A stretch of 48,408 nucleotides of DNA from Halorubrum sp. (GTDB lineage Archaea; Halobacteriota; Halobacteria; Halobacteriales; Haloferacaceae). Where the stretch lies: contig JAQCNI010000089.1 in assembly GCA_028275105.1 (NCBI GenBank), forward strand, positions 1 through 48,408. The letters run 5' to 3'. The position numbers and the translations under genes are program-made. Of the stretch, positions 1-7,084 are shown piece by piece (positions within the stretch are counted from its first letter, which is position 1; every line of letters starts with the position of its first letter). The notes beneath the pieces were generated by a model. The model ran no database searches, had not been told where the DNA came from, and was given only the letters and a program-made list of their open reading frames with translations.

Positions 1-14
1 AATCGCCGAATCTA

Positions 15-51
15 CCACGCAGCGACACTCTGTTCAGAGGTCGCTGCGTGG
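15..51. repeat. Strong inverted repeat / hairpin
   Basis: Arms CCACGCAGCGAC (15-26) and GTCGCTGCGTGG (40-51) are perfectly complementary over 12 bp. Inside them CTCTG (28-32) pairs with CAGAG (35-39), leaving A27 as a single bulge and a TT loop. This gives a nearly continuous 17-bp hairpin. It could be a terminator of an upstream gene, an element end or a structured RNA. Nothing here tells which. Confidence 0.75.
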
Positions 52-268
52 CAGACTGATCGCAACGCAACAAAGCGACTCATCGACTGGCAATTCACAA
101 CTAATGACGCGCGAATCAAGCTACGTGGACTCTATCCAGTCCCGGTTGCCAAAAGCTAGTGAGACAATGGCTGAAGCTACACTTAGCGCCTATAATCAGC
201 GAACTCGTTCATATTGGGATCGAGCCACAAAGACGAATTCATTTTCCCCGTGACAGCGAATAGGCGGT

Positions 269-940
269 ATGGCACAGGCACGACTCAACGTTGACCTCCC
301 AGATGGACCGTGGGTTGGCGAAGTCTCTCGGGCGTTCCCTGAGACGCGGATTCAGGTACTCAGTGCGACCCCCGGAGACGGTGCGGGGTTCGCGCTCGTG
401 AAGATCACCGCTGACGACATCGATGGAATTCTGGACGCGATAGAGGCTCACGACACGATCGAGGAGGTCTCGGTAATGGCGTTGAGTGACGAGGTCGTCA
501 CCGTCCAAATTGAGGCGCACGCACCGCTGTTGATCGCGGCCGCGCGGCAAGCTGGCATCCCGATCGAGATGCCCGTCGAGATAGAGAACGGAGTGGCCCG
601 GATCGACGTCACCGGGGCTCACGAGCGCGTTGCCGAGTTTGGACGGATGCTTCGCGGTGTCGGCGCGAATTTCGACGTCGAGTACGTTCAGCAACGAGTG
701 AACCCGGATGAATCGCTCACTGAACGGCAGCGAGAAGTGTTGTTCGAAGCTGTCGAACGCGGCTACTACGACGTGCCACGCACCTGTACGCTGACTGAGG
801 TCGCTGAACATATCGGGATCGCAAAATCCACGTGCAGCGAGACCCTCCAACGCGTCGAACGAACAATCGTCCGGGAGTTTGTCGATGATCTCCCTCGAAA
901 TCCGATCGAGTTCGACCCCAGCGTGGGGGCCGACACGTAG
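269..940 (+). CDS. HTH-10 (bacterio-opsin activator type) transcriptional regulator
   Basis: The protein has 223 aa. Residues 1-145 form an alpha/beta sensor region typical of haloarchaeal Bat-like regulators. Residues about 150-205 carry the HTH-10 domain, beginning with LTERQREVLFEAVERGYYDVPR and followed by the recognition helix around IGIAKSTCSETLQRVE. The only cysteines (173 and 189) lie in the HTH, so there is no N-terminal Cys cluster like that of the denitrification regulator NarO. The ATG has an AT-rich stretch about 27 nt upstream (near 239-246), fitting a leaderless mRNA. The next gene downstream is a convergent FAD reductase. The target genes cannot be read from sequence; the reductase or nos remnants are guesses. 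Confidence 0.85.
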   Translation: MAQARLNVDLPDGPWVGEVSRAFPETRIQVLSATPGDGAGFALVKITADDIDGILDAIEAHDTIEEVSVMALSDEVVTVQIEAHAPLLIAAARQAGIPIEMPVEIENGVARIDVTGAHERVAEFGRMLRGVGANFDVEYVQQRVNPDESLTERQREVLFEAVERGYYDVPRTCTLTEVAEHIGIAKSTCSETLQRVERTIVREFVDDLPRNPIEFDPSVGADT

Positions 941-1149
941 TTCCACGTGGAACACCGATCCAGTTAATTCGTTATCTTCAGCCCAGACATCACCGCCGGA
1001 GGTTTCAGCGAGACTTAGTACAAGATACGGCCCGATTTTAGTAATCCGGTTTCGCCCTTGCCGAATAGCTGGTCCTTCGCATTCAATTAACCGTCGCTCG
1101 GTACAGGATCCACAGTGAGCAGGTCTGGTGGTTTTGCCGAAGTACGAGG

Positions 1150-1185
1150 AGAAATCCCCGTGGTTTAGCGCGGGGAGTATGTCAA
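1150..1185 (+). mobile_element. IS200/IS605-type right-end remnant
   Basis: A stem CCCCGTG (1156-1162) and CGCGGGG (1169-1175) encloses loop GTTTAG and is followed by AGTATGTCAA. This matches the usual right end of haloarchaeal IS200/IS605/IS1341 elements (hairpin, GGGGAG, then a TGTCA motif). No tnpA or tnpB reading frame remains in 941-1150. Right ends of such elements double as the 3' scaffold of the TnpB guide RNA. Whether this one is transcribed is unknown. Confidence 0.6.
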
Positions 1186-1196
1186 CCCCGGTTGGA

Positions 1197-1889
1197 TCAC
1201 TCCCAGCCTTCCGTGATGATTACCTCCTCACTGACGTCGTGATCGGCGAGCAGGTCCTTCGTTCCGTTCACCATCGGCGGCACACCACAGATGTAGTAGT
1301 CCCGACTGTCGTCGATCTCCTCGAAGATCTCCGGGAGGTGTTCCTGCGCGTATCCCTCGCGACCAGCCCACGATTCTCGCGAGAGAACGTACTCGATATC
1401 GACGACCGAATCAGTGCCGAGGAACTCAAGAAGTTCGGTCCCCAACAGCGTCTCCTGTCTCTTGTCACCCAGAATGACCGTGGCGTCGGACCCTCCGTCC
1501 TGAATATACTGGTCGAGAAGCCCCACCATCGGGGTGATCCCGGTCCCGCTCCCCATGAACACCGCCGGTCGATCCGCGGACTGGAGCGTGAGGTTGCCAG
1601 ACAGGTCCGTGCGGACGGAGACGATATCTCCCGGGACTCGGTCGTTGATCCACGCAGACACGTTGCCGTCTTCGTACCCACGGACCAGAAGCATGATTCG
1701 GGTTGGACCGAGCTTCATCACACTGTACGGCATCGCGGACTGGCGACCGTGCTCCGTTTCCGGTTTCGAGATGACAGTGTGGTGGCCTGGCCGCCCGGTA
1801 AACGAGGCGTCCGAGTCGGCGAGCTCAAGCGTGAGATACACCGAGTGAGCGCCCGTCGGTCGGGTGGCGGTTACGTGAGCATCTTTCAC
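1197..1889 (-). CDS. FAD-binding ferredoxin/NAD(P)H reductase-type oxidoreductase
   Basis: This is a compact FNR-superfamily reductase with an N-terminal FAD barrel and a C-terminal nucleotide-binding domain. GSGTGITPMVGLL is the NAD(P) pyrophosphate-binding loop and YYICGVPPMV is the conserved C-terminal C-G motif. The flavin motif normally R-x-Y-S reads M-P-Y-S, so the Arg that contacts the FAD phosphate is missing. There is no ATG. I use GTG at 1889, which starts just before the first barrel strand; a TTG at 1916 would add nine residues. The gene lies alone between two IS605-type ends, convergent with the HTH-10 regulator. It probably passes electrons between NAD(P)H and a ferredoxin or haem partner, but the partner is unknown. 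Confidence 0.8.
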   Translation of the reverse strand: MKDAHVTATRPTGAHSVYLTLELADSDASFTGRPGHHTVISKPETEHGRQSAMPYSVMKLGPTRIMLLVRGYEDGNVSAWINDRVPGDIVSVRTDLSGNLTLQSADRPAVFMGSGTGITPMVGLLDQYIQDGGSDATVILGDKRQETLLGTELLEFLGTDSVVDIEYVLSRESWAGREGYAQEHLPEIFEEIDDSRDYYICGVPPMVNGTKDLLADHDVSEEVIITEGWE

Positions 1890-2077
1890 ACCATTGAAGT
1901 GGGGGTAAACGGACAAGTATCTGTTGTGAGTAACTGACTGAGGCTCTTGGCCACGGTCCGTTCACCTGCTGAATCGCTCTCTTGCCTTCGGACCACCGGC
2001 TTAGCAGAACGGAGGGTGTTATAGAACAGTTCAGTATCAAAGAGGAGAGTGAACAGTAAGATGGATGAGTTCAGCAA

Positions 2078-2404
2078 TCATGTGACACCCTCCCCGTGGT
2101 AAACGGCGAGGTCATCCGTCTTTAGCCGCTCGGAGAACCGACCGTTGAGGACAACCGTCTCACCGGGGGTAGCGGCATCGACCGCTGCCTGGACCGTGTC
2201 GTAGCGGTCGCTTCCCACAGTGGCGGTTCCGCCCGATTCAGGCGCTGTGACGCTGTTCGCGGCGAAATCCGTTTCGACGGAAACAGTCGCGTTCGTTTCG
2301 GTCGCCGGTGTCGAGCCGGCGCCAACGAGTGGGACCACCGCCGCGGCGGCCACGACGAGACAGACAGCGAGTAGGAACCCGACTTCGGATCGGCTACTGG
2401 ACAT
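2078..2404 (-). pseudogene. nosD: Truncated NosD-like copper-maturation protein
   Basis: From ATG 2404 the frame encodes a signal sequence (about residues 8-29, hydrophobic, ending VGAGSTPA). It then has the start of a pectin-lyase-like repeat: VGSDRYDTVQAAVDAATPGETVVLNGRF, the hallmark N-terminus of haloarchaeal NosD. Intact NosD proteins are several hundred residues and form a beta-helix outside the membrane, where they help load copper into nitrous-oxide reductase. Here the frame stops after about 108 residues inside an IS605-type end, and no C-terminal part lies downstream. The ATG overlaps the stop of the upstream membrane protein, indicating former translational coupling. A longer start at 2467 is possible but would overlap that gene further. 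Confidence 0.7.
2080..2115 (-). mobile_element. IS200/IS605-type right-end remnant, minus strand
   Basis: Read on the minus strand, CCTCGCCG (111-104 of the 2000s) pairs with CGGGGAGG (96-89) around a 7-nt loop with one mismatch, and is followed by GTGTCAC. It shares GTTTA, CGGGGAG and TGTCA with the plus-strand copy at 1150-1185, so both are probably ends of the same element family. The NosD frame runs into it and stops, so the element, now deleted, truncated nosD. Confidence 0.6.
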
Positions 2405-2648
2405 GGTCAGTTCCTTCCTCGTCGGTGCTCTCTCGACCTCCGCGGGTCGGTTGTCGGTCGGTGTCATTTGCCGTCCCTCCGCGGACAGTTCCGACCGCGC
2501 TGCGGGCCAGCACGGGGAGCTCCGTTACGGTCGCGTCGGTGTCTCTGGCGGCGTACGCGATAGCCAGTAGACCGATAGCGACGACCGTGATATATCCGCC
2601 CGGCCCGAACCACGCGAACACGTTCGGGGTTGAGATAGACTCCGGCAT
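2394..2648 (-). CDS. Small single-pass membrane protein of the nos-type cluster
   Basis: Using the ATG at 2648 the product has 84 aa. It has one hydrophobic segment (GYITVVAIGLLAIAYAA) followed by a polar, acidic cytoplasmic tail. An upstream GTG at 2717 would give 107 aa, but the extension has no membrane-protein character. The stop overlaps the start of the nosD fragment by about 11 nt, so the two were one transcript. The family is not recognised. Its position between halocyanin and NosD suggests a role in the same copper or electron-transfer system. A TCACAA/TTGTGA palindrome covers its start codon. Confidence 0.5.
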   Translation of the reverse strand: MPESISTPNVFAWFGPGGYITVVAIGLLAIAYAARDTDATVTELPVLARSAVGTVRGGTANDTDRQPTRGGRESTDEEGTDHVQ

Positions 2649-2663
2649 CACAAACCGTTGTGA
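2648..2663. promoter_or_regulatory. Palindrome over a start codon (candidate operator)
   Basis: TCACAA-ACCG-TTGTGA is a perfect 6-bp inverted repeat with a 4-bp spacer. It coincides with the ATG of the small membrane protein and is followed on the plus strand by AACTAGTT. The placement suits a repressor or regulator site for the nos remnant. No known regulator is assigned. Confidence 0.35.
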
Positions 2664-2864
2664 ACTAGTTTCTACCTGGTGTAATACTGCGAAATCACCG
2701 TCGATCTGATGGCTCACCCGTCAGCGGACGAGTCACGATCCGTCGTTCGACAAGTGAATTTGACGACACTGAGGGGATGCGTTACGATGGAGGTGCCGGA
2801 GGGGCCGGAACGGCATCTCGTGTCACGAATTCGACTCAGCCGACGGTGAGCCGGACCGAGCCGT

Positions 2865-3494
2865 TCACTGTACGACGACGGCACCTTTCATGCCGACGGC
2901 CTGATGTGGCGTACAGACGTACTCGTGAATGCCAGCCTCCTCGAAGGTGTGGTCGAACGTATGACCCGCTTCCTCGATCGTTTCACTCTCAAACGCACCG
3001 CTCTCCGCCGAGACGTTGTGTCCGCCGCCCTCACCGGTCCATTCCCAGACGACGGTGGTCCCCGCGCTCACGGCCACCGCCGCCGGTCCAAACGAGAGAC
3101 CGGATCCGGCGCCGACCCTGACGGTCACCCGGTCGCTTCCGGTCGCGTCGACCGTTCTTTCGTAGTTGTCGACGTCGTCGAACCAGCCGTCGTAAGCCGG
3201 TTCAGCTTCGAGGTACTCCGATTCGCCGTCCGACCCGCCGTCCGATCCGTCGGTGTCGCCCCCATCGTCGTCGGTCGTCTCACCGTCGCCGGTCGTCTCA
3301 CCGTCGTCGGTCGTCTCACCGTCGCCGGTCGTCTCACCGTCGTCGGTCGTCTCACCGTCGCCGGTCGTCTCACCGTCGTCGGTCGTCTCACCGCCGCCGT
3401 CGTCGCCGGAGCATCCCGCAAGGACCGTCGCCATCACTGCTGCTCCCGTGGCCTGTACGAACCGCCGCCGATTGAATCGAGTGTCGATGGTCAT
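2865..3494 (-). CDS. Halocyanin-like blue copper lipoprotein
   Basis: The protein has 209 aa. It starts with a twin-arginine signal (RRRFVQ, residues 9-14) and a lipobox ending LAGC at Cys28, so it is probably exported folded and anchored by lipid outside the cell. Residues about 30-85 are a Gly/Asp/Glu/Thr repeat linker. The C-terminal plastocyanin domain shows the type-1 copper ligands: His159 (GGGHNV) and Cys194, His197 and Met202 in EYVCTPHQAVGMKG. Halocyanins carry electrons to terminal oxidases or nitrous-oxide reductase. The downstream NosD fragment and upstream CcdA-TlpA-SCO genes fit that role, although no reductase gene remains here. Confidence 0.92.
   Translation of the reverse strand: MTIDTRFNRRRFVQATGAAVMATVLAGCSGDDGGGETTDDGETTGDGETTDDGETTGDGETTDDGETTGDGETTDDDGGDTDGSDGGSDGESEYLEAEPAYDGWFDDVDNYERTVDATGSDRVTVRVGAGSGLSFGPAAVAVSAGTTVVWEWTGEGGGHNVSAESGAFESETIEEAGHTFDHTFEEAGIHEYVCTPHQAVGMKGAVVVQ
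3265..3390. repeat. 18-bp tandem repeat in the halocyanin linker
   Basis: Seven consecutive 18-bp units alternate between CCGTCGCCGGTCGTCTCA and CCGTCGTCGGTCGTCTCA (the first unit slightly diverged). On the minus strand they encode alternating GDGETT and DDGETT. The repeats form the flexible acidic spacer between lipid anchor and copper domain and could change length by slippage. Confidence 0.9.
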
Positions 3495-3629
3495 CCGTTC
3501 ACGTCCCGATAGTCAGGATGCGGATTAATCGATGGCGGACGACCTCAATTAGCGAGAAACCGTCGAACACGTTCGGGATGGTTCGGATCCGCCGGGCCGG
3601 CGTGGGAACACCGGTTATTCAGCGCTCGC

Positions 3630-3737
3630 CGGGACGTGACGCCGCGGACCGAGACGTTTCGGCTCTCCGATGTGGGGACGGCCTACGAGCGGATGACGGC
3701 GAACGACGCCCGGTTCCGGGCCGTACTGGAGATCTGA
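3630..3737 (+). pseudogene. 3'-end relic of a zinc-type alcohol dehydrogenase
   Basis: The plus-strand frame gives DVTPRTETFRLSDVGTAYERM followed by TANDARFRAVLEI and a TGA stop. The pattern (A-Y/F-E-R-M ... D-x-R-F-R-A-V-L at the very end) is the C-terminus of medium-chain, zinc-dependent alcohol dehydrogenases. Only about 35 residues remain. Upstream in the same frame the similarity disappears and there is no start. The relic sits between the minus-strand halocyanin and CcdA genes and marks a deletion or insertion junction. The match is from memory of the family, not a search. Confidence 0.6.
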
Positions 3738-3820
3738 GCTTGGGACGTTTCCGGACCGCGTCGACTGCGGCGGTGCGATGACCTCGACGATGCCCCAGTG
3801 ACCCCGCCACGACACCCCCA

Positions 3821-4486
3821 TCAGTACACGACGAGCGCGAGATACAACTGGCCAACTCCCGCGAGGATCATCACCGCACCCGCGAGCCGCTTTAGCCGCC
3901 CCGAGTACGCCAAGGCGCGGCCGGCGTCCGTCAACAGCCCCACGCCGGCGGCGACCGTGGTCGCGACCAGCAGAACGGCGACGGTCCCCGCGTACACCGA
4001 CAGGACCAGCGCCGCGACGTCGGTCGGGAGGACGATCGCTCGGGCGATCACCGCCAGAAAGACCGGGGCGACACAGCCCGCCCCCGCCAGCGCGTACCCC
4101 GCACCGAAGAGCCCGAATCCCAGCACGCTCGCCCGCCGTTTTGGCAGCGGGATCGAGATCGATGGCGCGCGCCCGGTGACGACGAGCAGCCCGAAGACGA
4201 CGAGCAGTCCACCCACGAGCGACTCGAAGACGGTGATGTTCGACAGCGTCGAGTTCCCGATTCGGAGGGTCGCAGCCGAGAGAGCGCCGAACGTCGCCAG
4301 CACGCCGACCCCCGCCGCGGCCCCGCGGGTCCCCGCGCCGACGATGGAGACCGAGTCGGCGTCGGCCTGGTTCACGTAGAACCCGACGTAGCCGGGGAGG
4401 AGGGGATACGCACACGGGGAGAAGAACGTCGCCACGCCGGCGACGAGCGCGAACGAGAGATCCGTCACGAGCGTCGTCCCGGTCAT
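3821..4486 (-). CDS. ccdA: CcdA/DsbD-like thiol-redox membrane protein
   Basis: The 221-aa protein has about six transmembrane helices and the paired CcdA cysteines: Cys25 in FFSPCAYPLLPGY and Cys138 in AGAGCVAPV. CcdA moves reducing equivalents across the membrane to extracytoplasmic thioredoxin-like proteins. The upstream TlpA-like protein (stop 3 nt before this ATG) is the obvious acceptor, and the SCO protein before that is a copper chaperone. The three form a tight operon for maturation of a copper or haem enzyme. Confidence 0.93.
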   Translation of the reverse strand: MTGTTLVTDLSFALVAGVATFFSPCAYPLLPGYVGFYVNQADADSVSIVGAGTRGAAAGVGVLATFGALSAATLRIGNSTLSNITVFESLVGGLLVVFGLLVVTGRAPSISIPLPKRRASVLGFGLFGAGYALAGAGCVAPVFLAVIARAIVLPTDVAALVLSVYAGTVAVLLVATTVAAGVGLLTDAGRALAYSGRLKRLAGAVMILAGVGQLYLALVVY

Positions 4487-4489
4487 CGG

Positions 4490-5029
4490 TCACTCACCGG
4501 TCACGGTCCGGATCGCCTCGACGAGGTCGTCGGCGGTATGGACGCCCGTGTCAGACCAGCGAACCCGCCCAGCGGCGTCGATCGTGACGGCGGTCGGGTA
4601 TCCGCCGACGTCGAGTCTTGCGGCGAGTTCCGCGCTCGGGTCCGCGGCCACCGGCCAGTTCCCGTCGTGTTCGATCCACCAGTCGGCGACCTCATCCTCC
4701 GTCACCGACCACCCGACCCCCTCCGTCGTCACCGACACGAAGTGAACCTCGTCCCCGATCCGATCGTTGGCCGCGCGCAGGTCCGGCATCTGTTCGGCAC
4801 ACGGCGGACACCACGTCCCGAAGAAGTCGACGAACGTCGGGCGGTCGGGCGCGGGGATCGTCGTCTCGCCGTCCCGGCTTCCGGGAGCCGGGATCGTCTC
4901 GAGGGTGACCGGGTCGACGCCGGATCCGCCGAGCGACGCCGGCCGGATCGGGGTCCCGGTCGCGACGAGGGCGGCCCCGCCCAGCGTGCCCGCGCTCGCG
5001 AGGCCGGCGAGGAGGTCGCGGCGGCGCAT
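4490..5029 (-). CDS. TlpA/ResA-like thioredoxin-family protein
   Basis: This 179-aa protein has an N-terminal Arg-rich signal (MRRRDLLAGLASAGTLGGAA) that may use the Tat route. It is followed by a thioredoxin fold with FFGTWCPPCAEQMP, active-site CxxC at Cys74 and Cys77, and a cis-Pro region GGYPTAV. It probably keeps cysteines of an external metalloprotein, or of the SCO partner, reduced. The gene is packed between SCO (stop immediately upstream of this ATG) and ccdA, its likely electron donor. Confidence 0.92.
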   Translation of the reverse strand: MRRRDLLAGLASAGTLGGAALVATGTPIRPASLGGSGVDPVTLETIPAPGSRDGETTIPAPDRPTFVDFFGTWCPPCAEQMPDLRAANDRIGDEVHFVSVTTEGVGWSVTEDEVADWWIEHDGNWPVAADPSAELAARLDVGGYPTAVTIDAAGRVRWSDTGVHTADDLVEAIRTVTGE

Positions 5030-5030
5030 G

Positions 5031-5759
5031 CTACGCGGTCACAACCCGCTCGAAGTCGCTCACGACCCGCTCGACGTCGACGGTCGATCCGCTCGGGTAC
5101 GCCCGCTCGACGACCCCCGTCTTGTTGACGAGGAGGATGAGTCCGGAGTGGGGGAACCGGTACTCCAGGTTCTCGTACTCGTCGGCGGGGGCCTTCTCGA
5201 CTTTCAGGCCGAATTTCTCCTCGATGAGGCGCTGGCCCGCCTCGTAGCTCTCCGGGCGGAGGAAGTGCCAGTTGCCGGCGGAGAGGTTCACGCCCTGCCG
5301 GCCGGCGTACTCGCGGAGGACGTCGGCGGTGTCCTGCTCCGGGTCGAAGGTGATCGGGAGGAACGCGGCCTCGTCGCCGTACGGCTCCCGGCCGAGGAGT
5401 CCCCGAAGCGGGCCGGGAAGGTCGTCCGATGGGGCGGCGGCGACCGCCTGTGCGCGACGGAGCCGGAGGATCAGCGCGGGACAGGCGCCGTCCGGACAGT
5501 TCGTGTAGAAGAACGTTACCAGGACGGCCCGTTCCCCCCCGAAATCGGTCGTCGAGACCGCCTCGCCGGCGACCGGGTCGGGAAGCGTGACCTCGGGGAG
5601 GTCGTCGCCGTAGCTGGGGTGGCTGGCCGCACTTAGGTCCCGCTCCGGCGGCGCGAGCACCGTGGATTCGGGGCCCGAGCCGCCACGCACGTCGAGACAA
5701 CCGGCGGTGGCGGCGGCCCCGACGGCGCCGGCCGTTCGGAGACAGCGACGGCGTTTCAT
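5031..5759 (-). CDS. SCO1/SenC-family copper chaperone lipoprotein
   Basis: The chosen ATG at 5759 gives 242 aa with a Tat-like start (MKRRRCLRTAG) and lipobox ending AGC at Cys21. The frame stays open further upstream, but that sequence is not protein-like. The thioredoxin-like core carries TFFYTNCPDGACPAL, with Cys88 and Cys93 separated by four residues instead of the usual three, and the conserved copper-ligand His204 in RFPHSGLILL. SCO proteins deliver copper to the CuA site of cytochrome oxidase or nitrous-oxide reductase. It is the first gene of the SCO-TlpA-CcdA operon and divergent from the oxidase fragment at 5865. Confidence 0.9.
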   Translation of the reverse strand: MKRRRCLRTAGAVGAAATAGCLDVRGGSGPESTVLAPPERDLSAASHPSYGDDLPEVTLPDPVAGEAVSTTDFGGERAVLVTFFYTNCPDGACPALILRLRRAQAVAAAPSDDLPGPLRGLLGREPYGDEAAFLPITFDPEQDTADVLREYAGRQGVNLSAGNWHFLRPESYEAGQRLIEEKFGLKVEKAPADEYENLEYRFPHSGLILLVNKTGVVERAYPSGSTVDVERVVSDFERVVTA

Positions 5760-5864
5760 GGCCAATGTTACGGCCTCGAACATGGATGTGCGTTCCGATT
5801 CGTGGGAACCGATCTTCCGACCCCCGGAGGGAGAGCTTCGTCGCTTTCGGCCGGTACGGCGACC

Positions 5865-6440
5865 ATGGCCCGAACTCGAAGCGACGAGGACCGATACGAT
5901 GCCATCGTCGTCGGCATCGGCGGCGTCGGCAGCGCGGCGGGGTACCGACTCGCACGGCGGGGGCTCGACGTTCTCGGCATCGAACGCCACGACGTCCCCC
6001 ACACGATGGGCTCCTCGCACGGGGGTACCCGGATCATCCGGCGAGCACAGCACGAGGGGCCGGAATACGTCCCGCTGGTCGAGCGGGCGTACGGACTCTG
6101 GCGGGACCTCGATGACCGGACGGGCCGCGACCTGCTGACGGTTACCGGCTCCATCTACGCCGGCGCGCCCGGGACCGACGTCACCGCCGCCGGTGCCGAC
6201 GTCAACACCGCCGACGTCGACGCAGTCGTGACGGCGGTCAAGACCCCGTCGATGGACGTCGACGCCGACGTCCGCGCACCCGTGGACCTCGGACGGCGAC
6301 TGCTGTACGCGGTGTCGCCCGAGACCGGAAACGCGATCTGTAACTCGTTCCTCGACGTGCCGGTTCGATCCCCGGAGTACGACGATCCGAACGGTACGTT
6401 GCGGGCGGCGTTGCCGGCGCGGCACGTCCCGGCGGCCTGA
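5865..6440 (+). pseudogene. Truncated N-methyl amino-acid (sarcosine-type) oxidase
   Basis: From ATG 5865 the frame encodes an N-terminal FAD-binding fold: DAIVVGIGGVGSAAGYRLARRG with the GxGxxG signature. It then has GSSHGGTRIIRRAQHEGPEY, the conserved stretch of MSOX/SolA-type oxidases. Similarity runs to about residue 100 (VTGSIYAGAP) and then stops. The remaining about 90 residues (Ala/Asp/Val-rich) match nothing I know. Family members are about 370-390 aa, so this 191-aa product lacks the substrate domain and most of the FAD domain. It is most likely a broken gene fused to unrelated sequence. Confidence 0.65.
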
Positions 6441-6533
6441 CGGGCGGATCGACCCGGGCGGGTACGAAATCGAACGCGGCCGTCCCGTTCCCGGATCGGT
6501 CCGGGGGTACGATTCTCCGGCCGTTTTCGCCTC

Positions 6534-6542
6534 ATATTTTAT
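6534..6542 (+). promoter_or_regulatory. TATA box of uspA gene
   Basis: TATTTTATA lies 34-42 nt before the ATG at 6576. The expected start of transcription, about 25-27 nt downstream of the box, falls within about 10 nt of the start codon. Confidence 0.6.
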
Positions 6543-6575
6543 AACCGCCGCGGGAGTATCGAACACCGATCACGG

Positions 6576-7052
6576 ATGACGCTATACGACCGGATTCTGG
6601 TGCCGACCGACGGATCCCCGGAGGGGGACCGCGCCATCGAGCACGCACTCTCGCTCGCAGCGGTCCACGGGGCGGCGGTCCACGCGCTGTCGGTCGTCGA
6701 CACGGCGAGTTACGCGGGGGCCCCGATGGAGGGCGCTTGGGAGGGGATCGACGACCTGCTCCGGTCCGACGCCGAGGACGCAGTCACGGAGTTCGAGACG
6801 CGCGCGACCGGGTCCGGTGTTTCGGTCGAGACGGCGGTCGTTGACGGATCGCCGAGTCGGGAAATAATCCGGTACGCGGAGCGCAACGACTGTGACCTCG
6901 TCGTGATGGGAACCCACGGCCGCGGCGGGATCGACCGACTGTTGCTCGGGAGCGTCGCCGAAAAGGTCGTCCGCGGGTCGTCGGTTCCGGTGTTGACGGT
7001 CCGACTGGGCGGGGACGGGACCGAAAACGAGGACGCGGGTCGATCCACCTGA
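6576..7052 (+). CDS. Universal stress protein, UspA family
   Basis: The single-domain, 158-aa USP starts ILVPTDGSPEGDRAIEHAL. It ends with the ATP-binding signature G-x2-G-x9-G-S: GTHGRGGIDRLLLGSVAEKVV, then SVPVLTVR. These cytoplasmic proteins bind ATP or AMP and act in stress tolerance. Specific roles of the many haloarchaeal paralogues are mostly unknown. It is a monocistronic unit with its own promoter, convergent with birA. Confidence 0.95.
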   Translation: MTLYDRILVPTDGSPEGDRAIEHALSLAAVHGAAVHALSVVDTASYAGAPMEGAWEGIDDLLRSDAEDAVTEFETRATGSGVSVETAVVDGSPSREIIRYAERNDCDLVVMGTHGRGGIDRLLLGSVAEKVVRGSSVPVLTVRLGGDGTENEDAGRST

Positions 7053-7084
7053 CGTGTCGGCCGGTTCCTCGACCCCCACCCACG

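Noticed and set aside
167..253. 28-codon ORF (MAEATLSAYNQRT...) before the HTH-10 gene
   Set aside because: Too short, no homology recognised, and no promoter at the right distance.
3495..3820. Possible nosZ remnant between halocyanin and ccdA
   Set aside because: The minus strand shows no CuZ or CuA motifs; the only recognisable sequence is the plus-strand dehydrogenase tail.
4767..5636. Long plus-strand frames opposite the TlpA and SCO genes
   Set aside because: They are mirror frames of high-GC coding DNA with no domain signatures.
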